From Fidelibacterota bacterium (lineage in GTDB: Bacteria; Fidelibacterota; Marinisomatia; SCGC-AAA003-L08; D37C17), in contig JABHHG010000011.1 of assembly GCA_018671635.1 (NCBI GenBank), positions 1 through 16,444 of the forward strand: 16,444 bases of DNA, written 5' to 3'. A program made the translations under genes and the position numbers. The notes under the pieces were generated by a model that was given only the letters and a program-made list of their open reading frames with translations, searched no databases and was not told where the DNA came from. Shown piece after piece: positions 1 to 6,776 of the stretch. Each line of letters starts with the position of its first letter. Position 1 is the stretch's first letter.

Positions 1-29
1 AAAAAACCCTCGTCGTTAAACAAGGGTTT
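1..29 (-). terminator. Rho-independent terminator after tRNA-Asn
   Basis: On the minus strand AAACCCT (23-29) pairs with AGGGTTT (4-10) across a 12-base loop, and the 3' arm runs into further T residues at the window edge. It starts 8 bases beyond the 3' end of the tRNA, where a tRNA transcript would end. The T-tract may be longer than the window shows. Confidence 0.8.
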
Positions 30-37
30 CTATTCTG

Positions 38-111
38 CTCCGGCACGAGGACTCGAACCTCGGACACGTGGATTAACAGTCCACTGCTCTAACCAACTGA
101 GCTATGCCGGA
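38..111 (-). tRNA. tRNA-Asn (anticodon GTT)
   Basis: The minus strand folds into a full cloverleaf. The 7-bp acceptor stem is TCCGGCA/TGCCGGA. The D arm is GCTC...GAGC, the anticodon stem is GTGGA/TCCAC with loop CTGTTAA (anticodon GTT), and the T arm is CGAGG-TTCGAGT-CCTCG. The discriminator base is G, as usual for tRNA-Asn. The next bases are CAG, so the 3' CCA is not encoded and must be added enzymatically. A terminator follows directly, so the gene appears to be transcribed alone. Confidence 0.96.
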
Positions 112-181
112 AAAGTGCTGATGAATACAGCCTGAAAATTTAAAGCTATTTACGAATTGAGTGTGAATATTTTTTTCAACT

Positions 182-652
182 TTAGAACGCTTTTTTTAGT
201 AACTCACAGGTTTCTTTTAAACCATCCACTTGAACTTTAGTATGCCCCACAACTGGCATAAAATTAGTATCGCCATTCCAACGAGGAACCACATGAAAAT
301 GGAAATGCTCATCAATTCCTGCACCGCCAGCTTTACCAATATTTGCGCCCATATTAAATCCCTCTGCATTCATTTCATTTCGCATAAATCGCATGAGTGT
401 TGTGGCTAAATTCATAATCTCAGTTTGAGTTTCAACAGGGAGTTCATCAAAACCTGAAATATGATGGATGGGTGAAATCATAACATGCCCATTATTATAG
501 GGATACAAATTCATCATTACATAGGCTCGTTCGCCTTTATGTACCAATAAACCATCTGCATCATCTAACTTATTACAGAGAATACAATCCGATGGTGGCG
601 TATCCGTCCGCTTAATATATTCCATTCTCCATGGTGCCCATAATTGTTCCAT
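182..652 (-). CDS. HIT-family nucleotide hydrolase/phosphorylase (AP4A-phosphorylase-like)
   Basis: This 156-residue protein carries the histidine triad HFHFHVV at residues 116-122, the catalytic signature of HIT enzymes. These cleave or transfer nucleoside monophosphates from dinucleoside polyphosphates or adenylated substrates. The opening MEQLWAPWRMEYI, the C23-x-x-C26 pair and the HH at 63-64 match the subgroup containing mycobacterial AP4A phosphorylase, where cysteines and histidine bind zinc. It is probably cytosolic. Its ATG overlaps the stop of the upstream EF-G-like gene in TAATG, with GGGG just before, so translation is probably coupled. The exact substrate cannot be read from sequence. 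A broader HIT hydrolase role is the main alternative. Confidence 0.92.
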   Translation of the reverse strand: MEQLWAPWRMEYIKRTDTPPSDCILCNKLDDADGLLVHKGERAYVMMNLYPYNNGHVMISPIHHISGFDELPVETQTEIMNLATTLMRFMRNEMNAEGFNMGANIGKAGGAGIDEHFHFHVVPRWNGDTNFMPVVGHTKVQVDGLKETCELLKKAF

Positions 653-1065
653 TAATGCCCCAATTCCCGTTTAGATTGATAATGACTAATTACTTTTTCA
701 GCTTCATTGCTGGGCATGTCTTCATAATGAGAAAACTCCTGCTTGAACATTCCCTGACCACTTGACATTGACCGCAATGCGGTAGAGTAATCTTGCAGGG
801 TTGCTTGAGGTACTTCAGCATTAATTATCTGGAAATGACCATCTGCCTCCATTCCACCTACACGACCCCTTCGTGAAGAAATATCACCCATTGCATCTTC
901 AGGAATCTTGACTTGAATATTATAAATGGGTTCTAAAAGCTTGGGTCTTGCTTCATTAAAGGCACCAGCATTTAAAAGCATGGACTCGGTCAGAATAGTT
1001 TTACCCGAAGACGAGTGCCCTACCAGTGCTAAGTTAATTATATTTTTTGTAGAATATTCTTTCAT
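652..1065 (-). CDS. Internally deleted EF-G-like protein (P-loop joined to domain V)
   Basis: This is a 137-residue open frame built only from the two ends of an EF-G (type-2-like) factor. Residues 1-36 match the extreme N-terminus with the P-loop GHSSSGKT (16-23). Residues ~37-137 match domain V (LLEPIYNIQV, SSRRGRVGGME, LRSMSSGQG, FSHYEDMP). EF-G is normally near 690 residues, so roughly 550 are missing: the rest of the G domain and domains II-IV. The join is in frame around residues 33-37, where N-side 'NAGA' and C-side 'AFNEARP' would align ambiguously. Both outer ends look intact: AGGAG lies 7 bases before the ATG, and the stop overlaps the HIT start. It cannot be a working translocase. 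It is either a genuine deletion product or an assembly collapse. Confidence 0.85.
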   Translation of the reverse strand: MKEYSTKNIINLALVGHSSSGKTILTESMLLNAGAFNEARPKLLEPIYNIQVKIPEDAMGDISSRRGRVGGMEADGHFQIINAEVPQATLQDYSTALRSMSSGQGMFKQEFSHYEDMPSNEAEKVISHYQSKRELGH

Positions 1066-1088
1066 GTTGAATCTCCTTTATAAAATAC

Positions 1089-1111
1089 AAAAAACCGATG
1101 CTATCCATCGG
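1089..1111 (-). terminator. Rho-independent terminator or attenuator upstream of the EF-G-like gene
   Basis: On the minus strand CCGATG (from 1106-1111) pairs with CATCGG (from 1095-1100) across a 5-base loop and is followed by six T (from 1089-1094). This is a classic intrinsic terminator for transcripts from the manC cluster. It ends only about 24 bases before the EF-G-like start, leaving little space for a separate promoter. It may therefore work as an attenuator. Confidence 0.75.
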
Positions 1112-1214
1112 ATTTTAATTTGAACCAAATTTTATTTTTGCCTAATCCCCCTTGAGAAATTAGGCATCTAACTTTCGCAATATGTTGATTATTTAATTGA
1201 GTCATCTTTTTCAT
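1101..1214 (-). CDS. Possible 37-residue leader/small ORF
   Basis: An ATG at 1214 opens 37 codons ending in TAG at 1101-1103. It begins MKKMTQLNNQHIAKV and ends KNKIWFKLKSDG. I recognise no family. AAGGGA lies only 2 bases before the first ATG but 11 before the second in-frame ATG. The stop lies in the loop of the terminator hairpin, and the frame contains another hairpin (1139-1166). It could be a leader peptide, a small protein, a gene remnant or a chance ORF. Confidence 0.25.
   Translation of the reverse strand: MKKMTQLNNQHIAKVRCLISQGGLGKNKIWFKLKSDG
1139..1166 (-). other. Perfect 8-bp RNA hairpin in leader region
   Basis: TGCCTAAT (1139-1146) and ATTAGGCA (1159-1166) are exact reverse complements with a 12-base loop. 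No T-tract follows in either direction, so it is not an intrinsic terminator. It lies in the gap (1066-1270) between the manC cluster and the EF-G-like gene. That gap also holds a weaker dyad around 1214-1235 and otherwise nothing I can assign. Confidence 0.5.
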
Positions 1215-1270
1215 AATCCCTTATCGGGGTGATTAAACTACTATTTTTCACTTAATGATGCAAACGTTAA

Positions 1271-1534
1271 TTAAAAGAGCGTCGATGTTCTTTCTATATC
1301 AATCATTTCTCTGATAATTGGTTTCATAGATAAATTCGAAATATCCAATTTTGAAAAAATTTCGGCTAACTTTTTTATACGTTGTTCCATAGGCTTATTC
1401 TTATTCAAGACAATCACCGGTTCATTTTCGAGGATGCAATACCCCCCATTAAAATTTCCCTTACCTTGAATAATTTTAATTTCTAACTGTTCAGCTAGAA
1501 TTTCAAATTCATCATATATCCGTGCAGGCTTTAT
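1271..1534 (-). CDS. Small conserved-looking protein of unknown function, start unclear
   Basis: This frame overlaps the manC stop and runs to TAA at 1271-1273. It encodes about 87 residues including IYDEFEILAEQLEIKI, GGYCILENEPVIVLNKNKPM and RIKKLAEIFSKLDI. The alternation of helix-like stretches, the 'GGYC...VIVLNKN' core and the amphipathic end look like a real protein. From memory it resembles small hypothetical proteins of FCB bacteria; I cannot name a family. No in-frame ATG, GTG or TTG exists near the 5' end, and the frame stays open back into manC. GAGGA inside the manC end is 6 bases before an ATA at 1532-1534, which I use as a provisional start. Rare-codon initiation, a small indel or a decayed start are all possible. 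It is the last gene of the sfsA-manC cluster. Confidence 0.6.
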   Translation of the reverse strand: MKPARIYDEFEILAEQLEIKIIQGKGNFNGGYCILENEPVIVLNKNKPMEQRIKKLAEIFSKLDISNLSMKPIIREMIDIERTSTLF

Positions 1535-2598
1535 AAATAATCCTCTTTTTTCATAGATTCTAACATCTTTACGATGGTCTTCACTTTCTCCGATTCGGAC
1601 TTGGTCATGATCAAAGTTACATCCATCATATTTACTACCGCTAAATCTTCAACACCAATTAATGCAGTCAATCGATTAGGGCTAATTACCAAATTATTTT
1701 TTGAATCCACGGTTACTACTTCCCCATCATGAAGACTCCCTTGCTCATTTTTATCAAAAGCCTTGAATAACGAATCCCACGTACCCAAGTCGCTCCACTC
1801 AAAATCAGCCTTTACCGTATATACATTTTTAGCTTTTTCAAGGATGCCGTAATCGATACTTTCAGGACTAATAATTTCCCATTCTCGATCCAGAACAATA
1901 TCATATTGAGGAGAATCCATATTATCAAAAATCACATCCAAAGAGTCATGAAGTTCACACATATGTGTTTTCATTTCAAGTAGAATCTGTTCCGCCTTCC
2001 ACACAAAAATCCCTGAATTCCATAAGAACTCACCACTTTCAAAAAAATTGATTGCTGCATCCTTATGTGGTTTTTCAGCAAAAGTTTTCACTTTGTGGAT
2101 TGATTCCGTAATTGAATTTCCATTTGCACCAAACTGAATATACCCATAACCCGTAGCAGGATAAGTTGGCTTGATACCAATTGTCATTAATATATTTTCT
2201 TGCTCTGCCATCGCTTCTGCAGCTCTCATCGTTCCAATAAACTTTTCTTTACCTTGAATGAGATGATCCGCAGGATAAATGGCCATGACTCCTTTCGGAT
2301 CCTTCTTATAAATATGGAGTGCAGCCAACCCAATTGCCGGGGCTGTATTTTTTCCAGAAGGTTCTTTAATAAAATTAGACTCGGGAATCTCAGGGATCTC
2401 TACTTTAATTTTATCGCATAAAAAATCTGACGCTACAATATAAATTTTATTGGCAGTATCCATCTCTTTAATGCGATCTATGGTTTGGCGAATAAGTGTG
2501 CCTTGACCCATTAAATCAATCAGTTGTTTGGGGTGACCTTTTCTACTTCTGGGCCAAAACCGAGTACCTGACCCGCCCGCCATAATTACATGAAACAA
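1531..2598 (-). CDS. manC: Mannose-1-phosphate guanylyltransferase
   Basis: This 355-residue enzyme makes GDP-mannose from mannose-1-phosphate and GTP, feeding lipopolysaccharide or exopolysaccharide synthesis in the cytosol. The nucleotide-binding signature GGSGTRFWPRSRxxxPKQ is at 8-25, KNTAPAIG at 84-91, PADH at 110-113, FAEKPH at 174-179 and FEWSDLGTW at 267-275. The length fits the stand-alone enzyme without the phosphomannose isomerase domain. The start is TTG: the first beta-strand 'FHVIMAGG' needs it, the next ATG would begin inside that strand, and GAGGAG lies 8 bases upstream within the end of the lipoprotein gene. The 5-base gap to that gene and the overlap with the downstream small gene indicate one transcript. 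Other sugar-1-phosphate nucleotidyltransferase activities are less likely. Confidence 0.94.
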   Translation of the reverse strand: MFHVIMAGGSGTRFWPRSRKGHPKQLIDLMGQGTLIRQTIDRIKEMDTANKIYIVASDFLCDKIKVEIPEIPESNFIKEPSGKNTAPAIGLAALHIYKKDPKGVMAIYPADHLIQGKEKFIGTMRAAEAMAEQENILMTIGIKPTYPATGYGYIQFGANGNSITESIHKVKTFAEKPHKDAAINFFESGEFLWNSGIFVWKAEQILLEMKTHMCELHDSLDVIFDNMDSPQYDIVLDREWEIISPESIDYGILEKAKNVYTVKADFEWSDLGTWDSLFKAFDKNEQGSLHDGEVVTVDSKNNLVISPNRLTALIGVEDLAVVNMMDVTLIMTKSESEKVKTIVKMLESMKKEDYL

Positions 2599-2603
2599 TT
2601 TAT

Positions 2604-4127
2604 TTACTCCTCTAAAAAGTTCTCAATTTTAATATTAACTCCTTCAATATCCCATCTCGCTCGCACATCTAATGTGTCATTGTAAATTGAATATGTTGCC
2701 GCTGTTTTATAAGGCCTCCATATACCTGAAAAATATACTTCAGGATTCACTATATTCCTGTTTTCAAATGCCTTTAAAATATACTTTCCGGGTTCTAAAT
2801 TTTTAAATTCAAACTTACCGTCAGTAGAAATATCAAACGTCGATTCAGTGGATGTAATGCTTTCGGCTTCCACCACAATTTCATTTATATATTTATAGGT
2901 GACGGTGCCTTTCAAATTTCCACCCAAATTTGTCTTTTCTTCAGAAAGAATCAACTCCGATATATTCATTTCTACCAATGAGTCTTGAAATTGATTATTA
3001 TACAAATCTGTAATATGTGTTCCCCAGAAACGGAATTCATTTTCCTCTGTCGTTGTTAAATGAATATCTCTATAATCAACAATGTTAAAAGGAATTGAGT
3101 TCCATACTGAATCAATTTGAGATTCAAAATTGAGTGAATCTGAGTATTTAATCGGTTCTGAAAAGTGGAGGATGTATTTATTATTATCCCAATACTTGCT
3201 CACTATGGTTGGGGAAATAGTATCTAATTTAGCCTCAAACAAAAATGATTGTGGACCTATGGAATATCTCTCTAATCTATTTTCTGTTTCATAAGAAATA
3301 GTGAGAGTATCTTCTATAATTGTACAATGTTGACAATTTGAAAATAAGACTTCATTTTCAGTACCATCATTAAATTTTATAAATCCAAATTGTGGATTTA
3401 CTTGATTCACACTTATAATCTCTTTACGCTGAATCGGCTCATCCATATAAATGTGAATTTTTTGATTCTGATTACCATCAATAGGAATATAGTTACTCTG
3501 AATCATTCCGTATCTATTTTGTTGAATTGCTAATGATGGATCTGTTGACCGACTCTCTGTGGCGAAAATTATATACTTATCTGAAGGAAGGTGTAAAAAT
3601 TCGAATCTACCATCTATGTTGGCTTCTACCGTTTTTACTACTGTTGATGAATCAGATATTGGCCACGAAAACAATAGCAACTGAGTAATTTTTTCTAGAT
3701 TGAAATTTTCTAATTCCCCTATAATATAGCCTTGAGGAACAGTTTCACCGGTACTGAAAATAAATTGATGTCCTTTTTCCATGGTATTATTTTGATAATC
3801 TCTAATTCTCCGGGAAAAATTAATTTCCATTACCGAATTCTCAGGCCATGCTGAATTAGGTTCAATAATAATTTTATGGCGATGCGATTTTACCGAATAC
3901 TCATCAAATCCTATAATTGAAATTGATGATTTTACCGAAGTGGGCTCAATAGCCTCATCAAACTCAAATACAATTTTTGTATCAGAACTAATATTTGTTG
4001 AACCATCGATGGGTATAACGGATACCAGTATAGGTCCACTAATATCTTTGGGGCCACCCGTTGCAGGTGCTTGTGCCGCACAAGATAGAAAAAATATTAT
4101 ACATGTGATTGAAATTAGGGGTTTCAT
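2604..4127 (-). CDS. Ig-like-domain lipoprotein (SbsA/Big_5 type)
   Basis: This 507-residue protein is predicted to be exported and lipid-anchored. A hydrophobic leader ends in FFLSC, with the candidate lipid cysteine at residue 16, followed by AAQAPATGGPKD. That tail is typical of FCB-group envelope lipoproteins preceding a bacterial Ig-like domain (about 30-130). Further on are two carboxypeptidase-regulatory-like beta-sandwich units with the pattern 'DG.FEF..L...KYI..A', near 169-195 and 432-460. A CQHC pair sits mid-protein. I chose the ATG at 4127. The frame also opens at a TTG three codons earlier, but neither has a clear ribosome site. It lies between sfsA and manC on the same strand. 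Its function is unknown; a structural or surface role is likely. Confidence 0.8.
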   Translation of the reverse strand: MKPLISITCIIFFLSCAAQAPATGGPKDISGPILVSVIPIDGSTNISSDTKIVFEFDEAIEPTSVKSSISIIGFDEYSVKSHRHKIIIEPNSAWPENSVMEINFSRRIRDYQNNTMEKGHQFIFSTGETVPQGYIIGELENFNLEKITQLLLFSWPISDSSTVVKTVEANIDGRFEFLHLPSDKYIIFATESRSTDPSLAIQQNRYGMIQSNYIPIDGNQNQKIHIYMDEPIQRKEIISVNQVNPQFGFIKFNDGTENEVLFSNCQHCTIIEDTLTISYETENRLERYSIGPQSFLFEAKLDTISPTIVSKYWDNNKYILHFSEPIKYSDSLNFESQIDSVWNSIPFNIVDYRDIHLTTTEENEFRFWGTHITDLYNNQFQDSLVEMNISELILSEEKTNLGGNLKGTVTYKYINEIVVEAESITSTESTFDISTDGKFEFKNLEPGKYILKAFENRNIVNPEVYFSGIWRPYKTAATYSIYNDTLDVRARWDIEGVNIKIENFLEE

Positions 4128-4182
4128 GGGAGCCAAAATTTACGACAATTAGTTACTTTCAAATAATATGAAGGATAAAAAC

Positions 4183-4905
4183 TTATGCTTCCAGATTAAA
4201 AGGTAATTCTCCACAAAAAACCATTTTTAATTTTTGTATATCTGCCTGAATCACCTTGATGTTGAGTCCATCCTGATGTGCTTTCAGAAGTGCTTCAGCA
4301 AATTTTGGATCTCGCTCCCATTGCGGTTGAAACATTTTTGCATCTGACCGCTGTACCACAAACAAAACCATGCAATCTATGCCCTCTTTTGTCATTTCAG
4401 CCAAATGTTCAACATGCCTTTTCCCTCGTTCTGTAACCGCATCAGGAAATTTTGCGATACCATTCTCAACTAAAGTAACAGACTTCACTTCTACGTAAAG
4501 TGGTTTTTCATTTCGCATCATCAAAAAATCAAAACGATGTATTCCAAAGGGAACTTCTCGTCGGACGAAGTCCCAATCTTCTAAAAAATCAAGAAATTTA
4601 CGCTTCAATAAAAATTCTACAAATTGATTCGGCAACCACGAATTGAGAGAAATTAATTGCTCGCCTAAATATACCGCCTGTGTTGAAAACTTTGTTTTCC
4701 GATTGGGATTACCTTCTCTTTTTATCAACAAAGTTACACCCGGAATTAAAAGCTCTTTTAACCGCCCTGGATCTGGCAAATGGCTCTCCACTATCTCACC
4801 GTTAAATTTTACTCGCGTTAAAAACCGATTGGGGCGATCAACAAATTCAGCTTCAAATAATTCCCAATCTAATGGCATTTCTATCTTTTTTAATGTTAAA
4901 TTCAT
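4183..4905 (-). CDS. sfsA: SfsA family DNA-binding/nuclease-fold protein
   Basis: This 240-residue protein is close to the E. coli SfsA length (234). Family marks are HLPDPGR (42-48), RFDF (124-127), YVEVKSVTL (137-145) and FPDAVTERGKRHVEHL (153-168). The D126...E139-x-K141 arrangement fits the PD-(D/E)xK-like nuclease fold of the family. SfsA was named for its effect on sugar fermentation genes and binds DNA in E. coli; its physiological job remains poorly defined. It is the first gene of the minus-strand cluster sfsA-lipoprotein-manC-small gene. Its ATG is 19 bp from the likely yqgE ATG, so its promoter must lie inside yqgE coding sequence. Confidence 0.94.
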   Translation of the reverse strand: MNLTLKKIEMPLDWELFEAEFVDRPNRFLTRVKFNGEIVESHLPDPGRLKELLIPGVTLLIKREGNPNRKTKFSTQAVYLGEQLISLNSWLPNQFVEFLLKRKFLDFLEDWDFVRREVPFGIHRFDFLMMRNEKPLYVEVKSVTLVENGIAKFPDAVTERGKRHVEHLAEMTKEGIDCMVLFVVQRSDAKMFQPQWERDPKFAEALLKAHQDGLNIKVIQADIQKLKMVFCGELPFNLEA

Positions 4906-4924
4906 GTTTAAATTCTACCACGTT

Positions 4925-5476
4925 ATGGACAACTTCTCTAATCATTTCCTTATTTCTATGCCCCACATGACTGATCCCTTTTTTCAGAAAAGTCTGGTCT
5001 ATATTTGTGAGCATGATAGTGAAGGTGCCATGGGTGTTATTGTGAATAAAGCCATGCCATCTCAGAATGTTCAAGATATTCTGACCCAAACTGGATTAAA
5101 CCTAATTAAACCTCATCCTGAAGTCTATTTAGGCGGACCCGTTGCCGTCGATATGGGACTCATCCTCCATGATGCCAGCTATAAATCTGAAGGTGAATTA
5201 AAAATCACATCGGAGGTAAAACTCACATCAAATAATCAAATCATTGAAGATATTATTAATAATAATGGACCCGAAAATTATTTGTTTTCATTGGGTTATT
5301 CTGGATGGGGACAAGGTCAATTAGAACGAGAAATTGAAGAGGGGGATTGGCTCATTATGCCGGCCAATTACAAACATATTTTCAAGATGCCCAATCATAC
5401 GAAATGGTCTACCGCTGCCATACAATTCGGAATTGATATTAATTCTTTTAGCGGTGGTAAATCAGGGAAGGCGTAA
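4925..5476 (+). CDS. yqgE: YqgE/AlgH family protein
   Basis: This 183-residue protein matches the usual UPF0301 length (about 187). Family motifs are FLISMPHMTDPFFQKSLVYI near 8-27, GAMGVIVNK (34-42), YLGGPV, and LGYSGWGQGQLE followed by GDWLI. Members are small cytosolic alpha/beta proteins of uncertain role; AlgH was linked to alginate regulation in Pseudomonas. The open frame extends far upstream, but that part is antisense to sfsA, and homology begins at MDNFSNHFLISMP, so I use the ATG at 4925. An alternative ATG at 4904 would overlap the sfsA start codon (CATG). Neither has a clear Shine-Dalgarno site. Confidence 0.93.
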   Translation: MDNFSNHFLISMPHMTDPFFQKSLVYICEHDSEGAMGVIVNKAMPSQNVQDILTQTGLNLIKPHPEVYLGGPVAVDMGLILHDASYKSEGELKITSEVKLTSNNQIIEDIINNNGPENYLFSLGYSGWGQGQLEREIEEGDWLIMPANYKHIFKMPNHTKWSTAAIQFGIDINSFSGGKSGKA

Positions 5477-5501
5477 AAATAGTAAAATAGTTGAATTGTA
5501 A
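5477..5501 (+). repeat. Left arm of 25-bp inverted repeat flanking four-helix-bundle gene
   Basis: This stretch matches the reverse complement of 5962-5986 at 24 of 25 positions. It begins directly after the yqgE stop codon. Its outer part is two copies of the 8-mer AAAATAGT (5476-5491), followed by TGAATTGTAA. Together the arms enclose the broken four-helix-bundle gene. Confidence 0.8.
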
Positions 5502-5527
5502 AATGGTTAAATAAGAATTTGAAATTA

Positions 5528-5929
5528 TTATAGCGTAGGCTTTAAGTTTTTAATATACGCATTTTGCATTTTTAATAATACCGTCAAATTCATTTCAATT
5601 AAATTCCCTCTATCTGTTTTTATTATACCCCTTCTTGTCGCTTTATTAATCCAAGTAATAGTCTCATATAATGAACCTCTTGAATAGTATAGAAATCAAA
5701 TATTTTCTTTAAAGGAATATCTTCCATAACCTTCTGAAATATTTGCAGAAATTGAATCAGCTGACCGAACCAATTGTTTACCAATTGTATCTTTTACAAA
5801 ATAATCCAAAACATTAACAATATCCCAAATTTCATTACTCAATTTCATAGAATCATTATAAATATTTAATTTGCTTAATCCAATATCTTCTATCATTTTA
5901 TTTTCCAAATTTATTTTTTTATTTACCAT
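5528..5929 (-). pseudogene. Four-helix-bundle protein (23S rRNA IVP/Avd-like), interrupted by a TGA
   Basis: The first 77 codons encode a typical start of the 'four helix bundle' family: KLNIYNDSMKLSNEIWDIV, then GKQLVRSADSISANISEGYG, RYSFKENI. A TGA at 5696-5698 stops the frame. The same frame then continues with FLYYSRGSLYETITWINKA and runs to TAA at 5528, giving 132 sense codons and the normal family length. Relatives usually have arginine at the stop position, so one CGA-to-TGA change would explain it. There is no frameshift. The ATG at 5929 has GAGAGG just upstream; a TTG at 5941 is also possible. Members occur in 23S rRNA intervening sequences, as orphan genes, and as Avd in diversity-generating retroelements. 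There is no reverse transcriptase or rRNA here. Confidence 0.85.
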
Positions 5930-5961
5930 TCTACCTCTCAACTAATCCATCTTTTCACTAC

Positions 5962-5986
5962 TTACAATTCAACTATTTCACTATTT
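5962..5986 (-). repeat. Right arm of 25-bp inverted repeat, with 8-bp tandem units
   Basis: This is the reverse complement of 5477-5501 with one mismatch. It overlaps three tandem copies of ACTATTTM (5972-5979, 5980-5987, 5988-5995). It lies between the four-helix-bundle start and the radC stop, so the two arms nearly fill the spacer between yqgE and radC. Confidence 0.8.
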
Positions 5987-6008
5987 AACTATTTACCAAT
6001 TACAATAC

Positions 6009-6680
6009 TCACATCAACCCCTTATCGGCAAGGCTGGTGATTTCATTACCCGCAATAATGAGATGGTCGTGGACATGAACATCAATAAGTTTGCATCCAT
6101 CTATAAGTCGTTTGGTGATAGAGATATCTTCTTTAGAGGGATTGGGATTCCCCGATGGATGGTTATGGACAAGTATGATTGCGGCCGCATCACGTTCCAA
6201 AACTAATTTTATCACTTCACGAGGGTAAACGGCGCTGGATGTCAACGTGCCTTCAAAAATGATTACAAAATCTAGAATTTCATTCCGACCATTCAATAGA
6301 ATTAACCCAAAATTTTCACGGCTTTTATCTCGCAAAGAATGAATTAAATAATTTTTTATATCAATGGATGAACTAATTACTTCTTTATTTAAGATTTGAT
6401 TTTTTAAGTATCGTCGCGAAACGGAATGAACTAATTTAATTCCAAAAATATTGGCAGGACCAACACCGACAACCTTTTCAAGCTGAATGGGGGATGCTTC
6501 TAATACCCCTTTTAAGGACTGAAATTCTTCAATCAATTGTTTAGCTGTAGATTTTTGATCTCGACGGTTATCTGCTAATTTTAGCAATAATTCAATCACC
6601 TCATAATCAAGAAATCCATCAATATCATTTTGTAGAAATCTTTGTCGTAAATTGGCATAATGGCCTTGGGACTTTGGCAT
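6009..6680 (-). CDS. radC: RadC family JAB/MPN-domain protein
   Basis: This 223-residue protein has the full RadC layout. The N-terminal region has a helix-hairpin-helix-like stretch (VVGVGPANIFGI, about 70-81). The C-terminal JAB/MPN metalloprotease-like domain has the metal signature HNHPSGNPNPSKED (about 170-184) and an upstream FEGT glutamate. The zinc-ligand histidines and aspartate are all present. The historical link to DNA repair is doubtful, and the family's substrate is unknown. The ATG at 6680 is preceded by AGAGGTAA, a good ribosome site. It is convergent with yqgE and divergent from the DUF962 gene. Confidence 0.95.
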   Translation of the reverse strand: MPKSQGHYANLRQRFLQNDIDGFLDYEVIELLLKLADNRRDQKSTAKQLIEEFQSLKGVLEASPIQLEKVVGVGPANIFGIKLVHSVSRRYLKNQILNKEVISSSIDIKNYLIHSLRDKSRENFGLILLNGRNEILDFVIIFEGTLTSSAVYPREVIKLVLERDAAAIILVHNHPSGNPNPSKEDISITKRLIDGCKLIDVHVHDHLIIAGNEITSLADKGLM

Positions 6681-6709
6681 AATTACCTCTGACTGTTTTA
6701 TTGTGCACG

Positions 6710-6731
6710 AAATCTAACTCATGTTAGATTT
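6710..6731. promoter_or_regulatory. Perfect 9-bp dyad in radC/DUF962 divergent spacer
   Basis: AAATCTAAC (6710-6718) and GTTAGATTT (6723-6731) are exact reverse complements separated by TCAT. It lies in the 96-bp spacer between two divergent starts, about 30 bases before radC and 45 before the DUF962 gene. It has the shape of an operator for a dimeric regulator, or of a leader hairpin. No regulator can be named. Confidence 0.5.
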
Positions 6732-6776
6732 ACAGGTAGAAACTAAAACTTTTTATCCACATGAGTAAATAAAAAT

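Noticed and set aside
926..1123. 65-codon plus-strand frame over the EF-G-like start
   Set aside because: Antisense to recognisable EF-G sequence and the terminator; no protein features of its own.
1139..1166. Second intrinsic terminator
   Set aside because: The stem is perfect but no T-tract follows in either direction.
4643..4924. Upstream extension of the yqgE frame
   Set aside because: It is antisense to conserved sfsA sequence, and YqgE homology starts at MDNFSNHF.
5696..5698. Genome-wide TGA recoding
   Set aside because: TGA is used as a normal stop by tetR (12314-12316) and the RND gene (14590-14592).
5477..5995. CRISPR-like or diversity-generating retroelement locus
   Set aside because: The repeats are short tandem units without spacers, and there is no reverse transcriptase, template repeat or cas gene. 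The Avd similarity is only at protein-family level.
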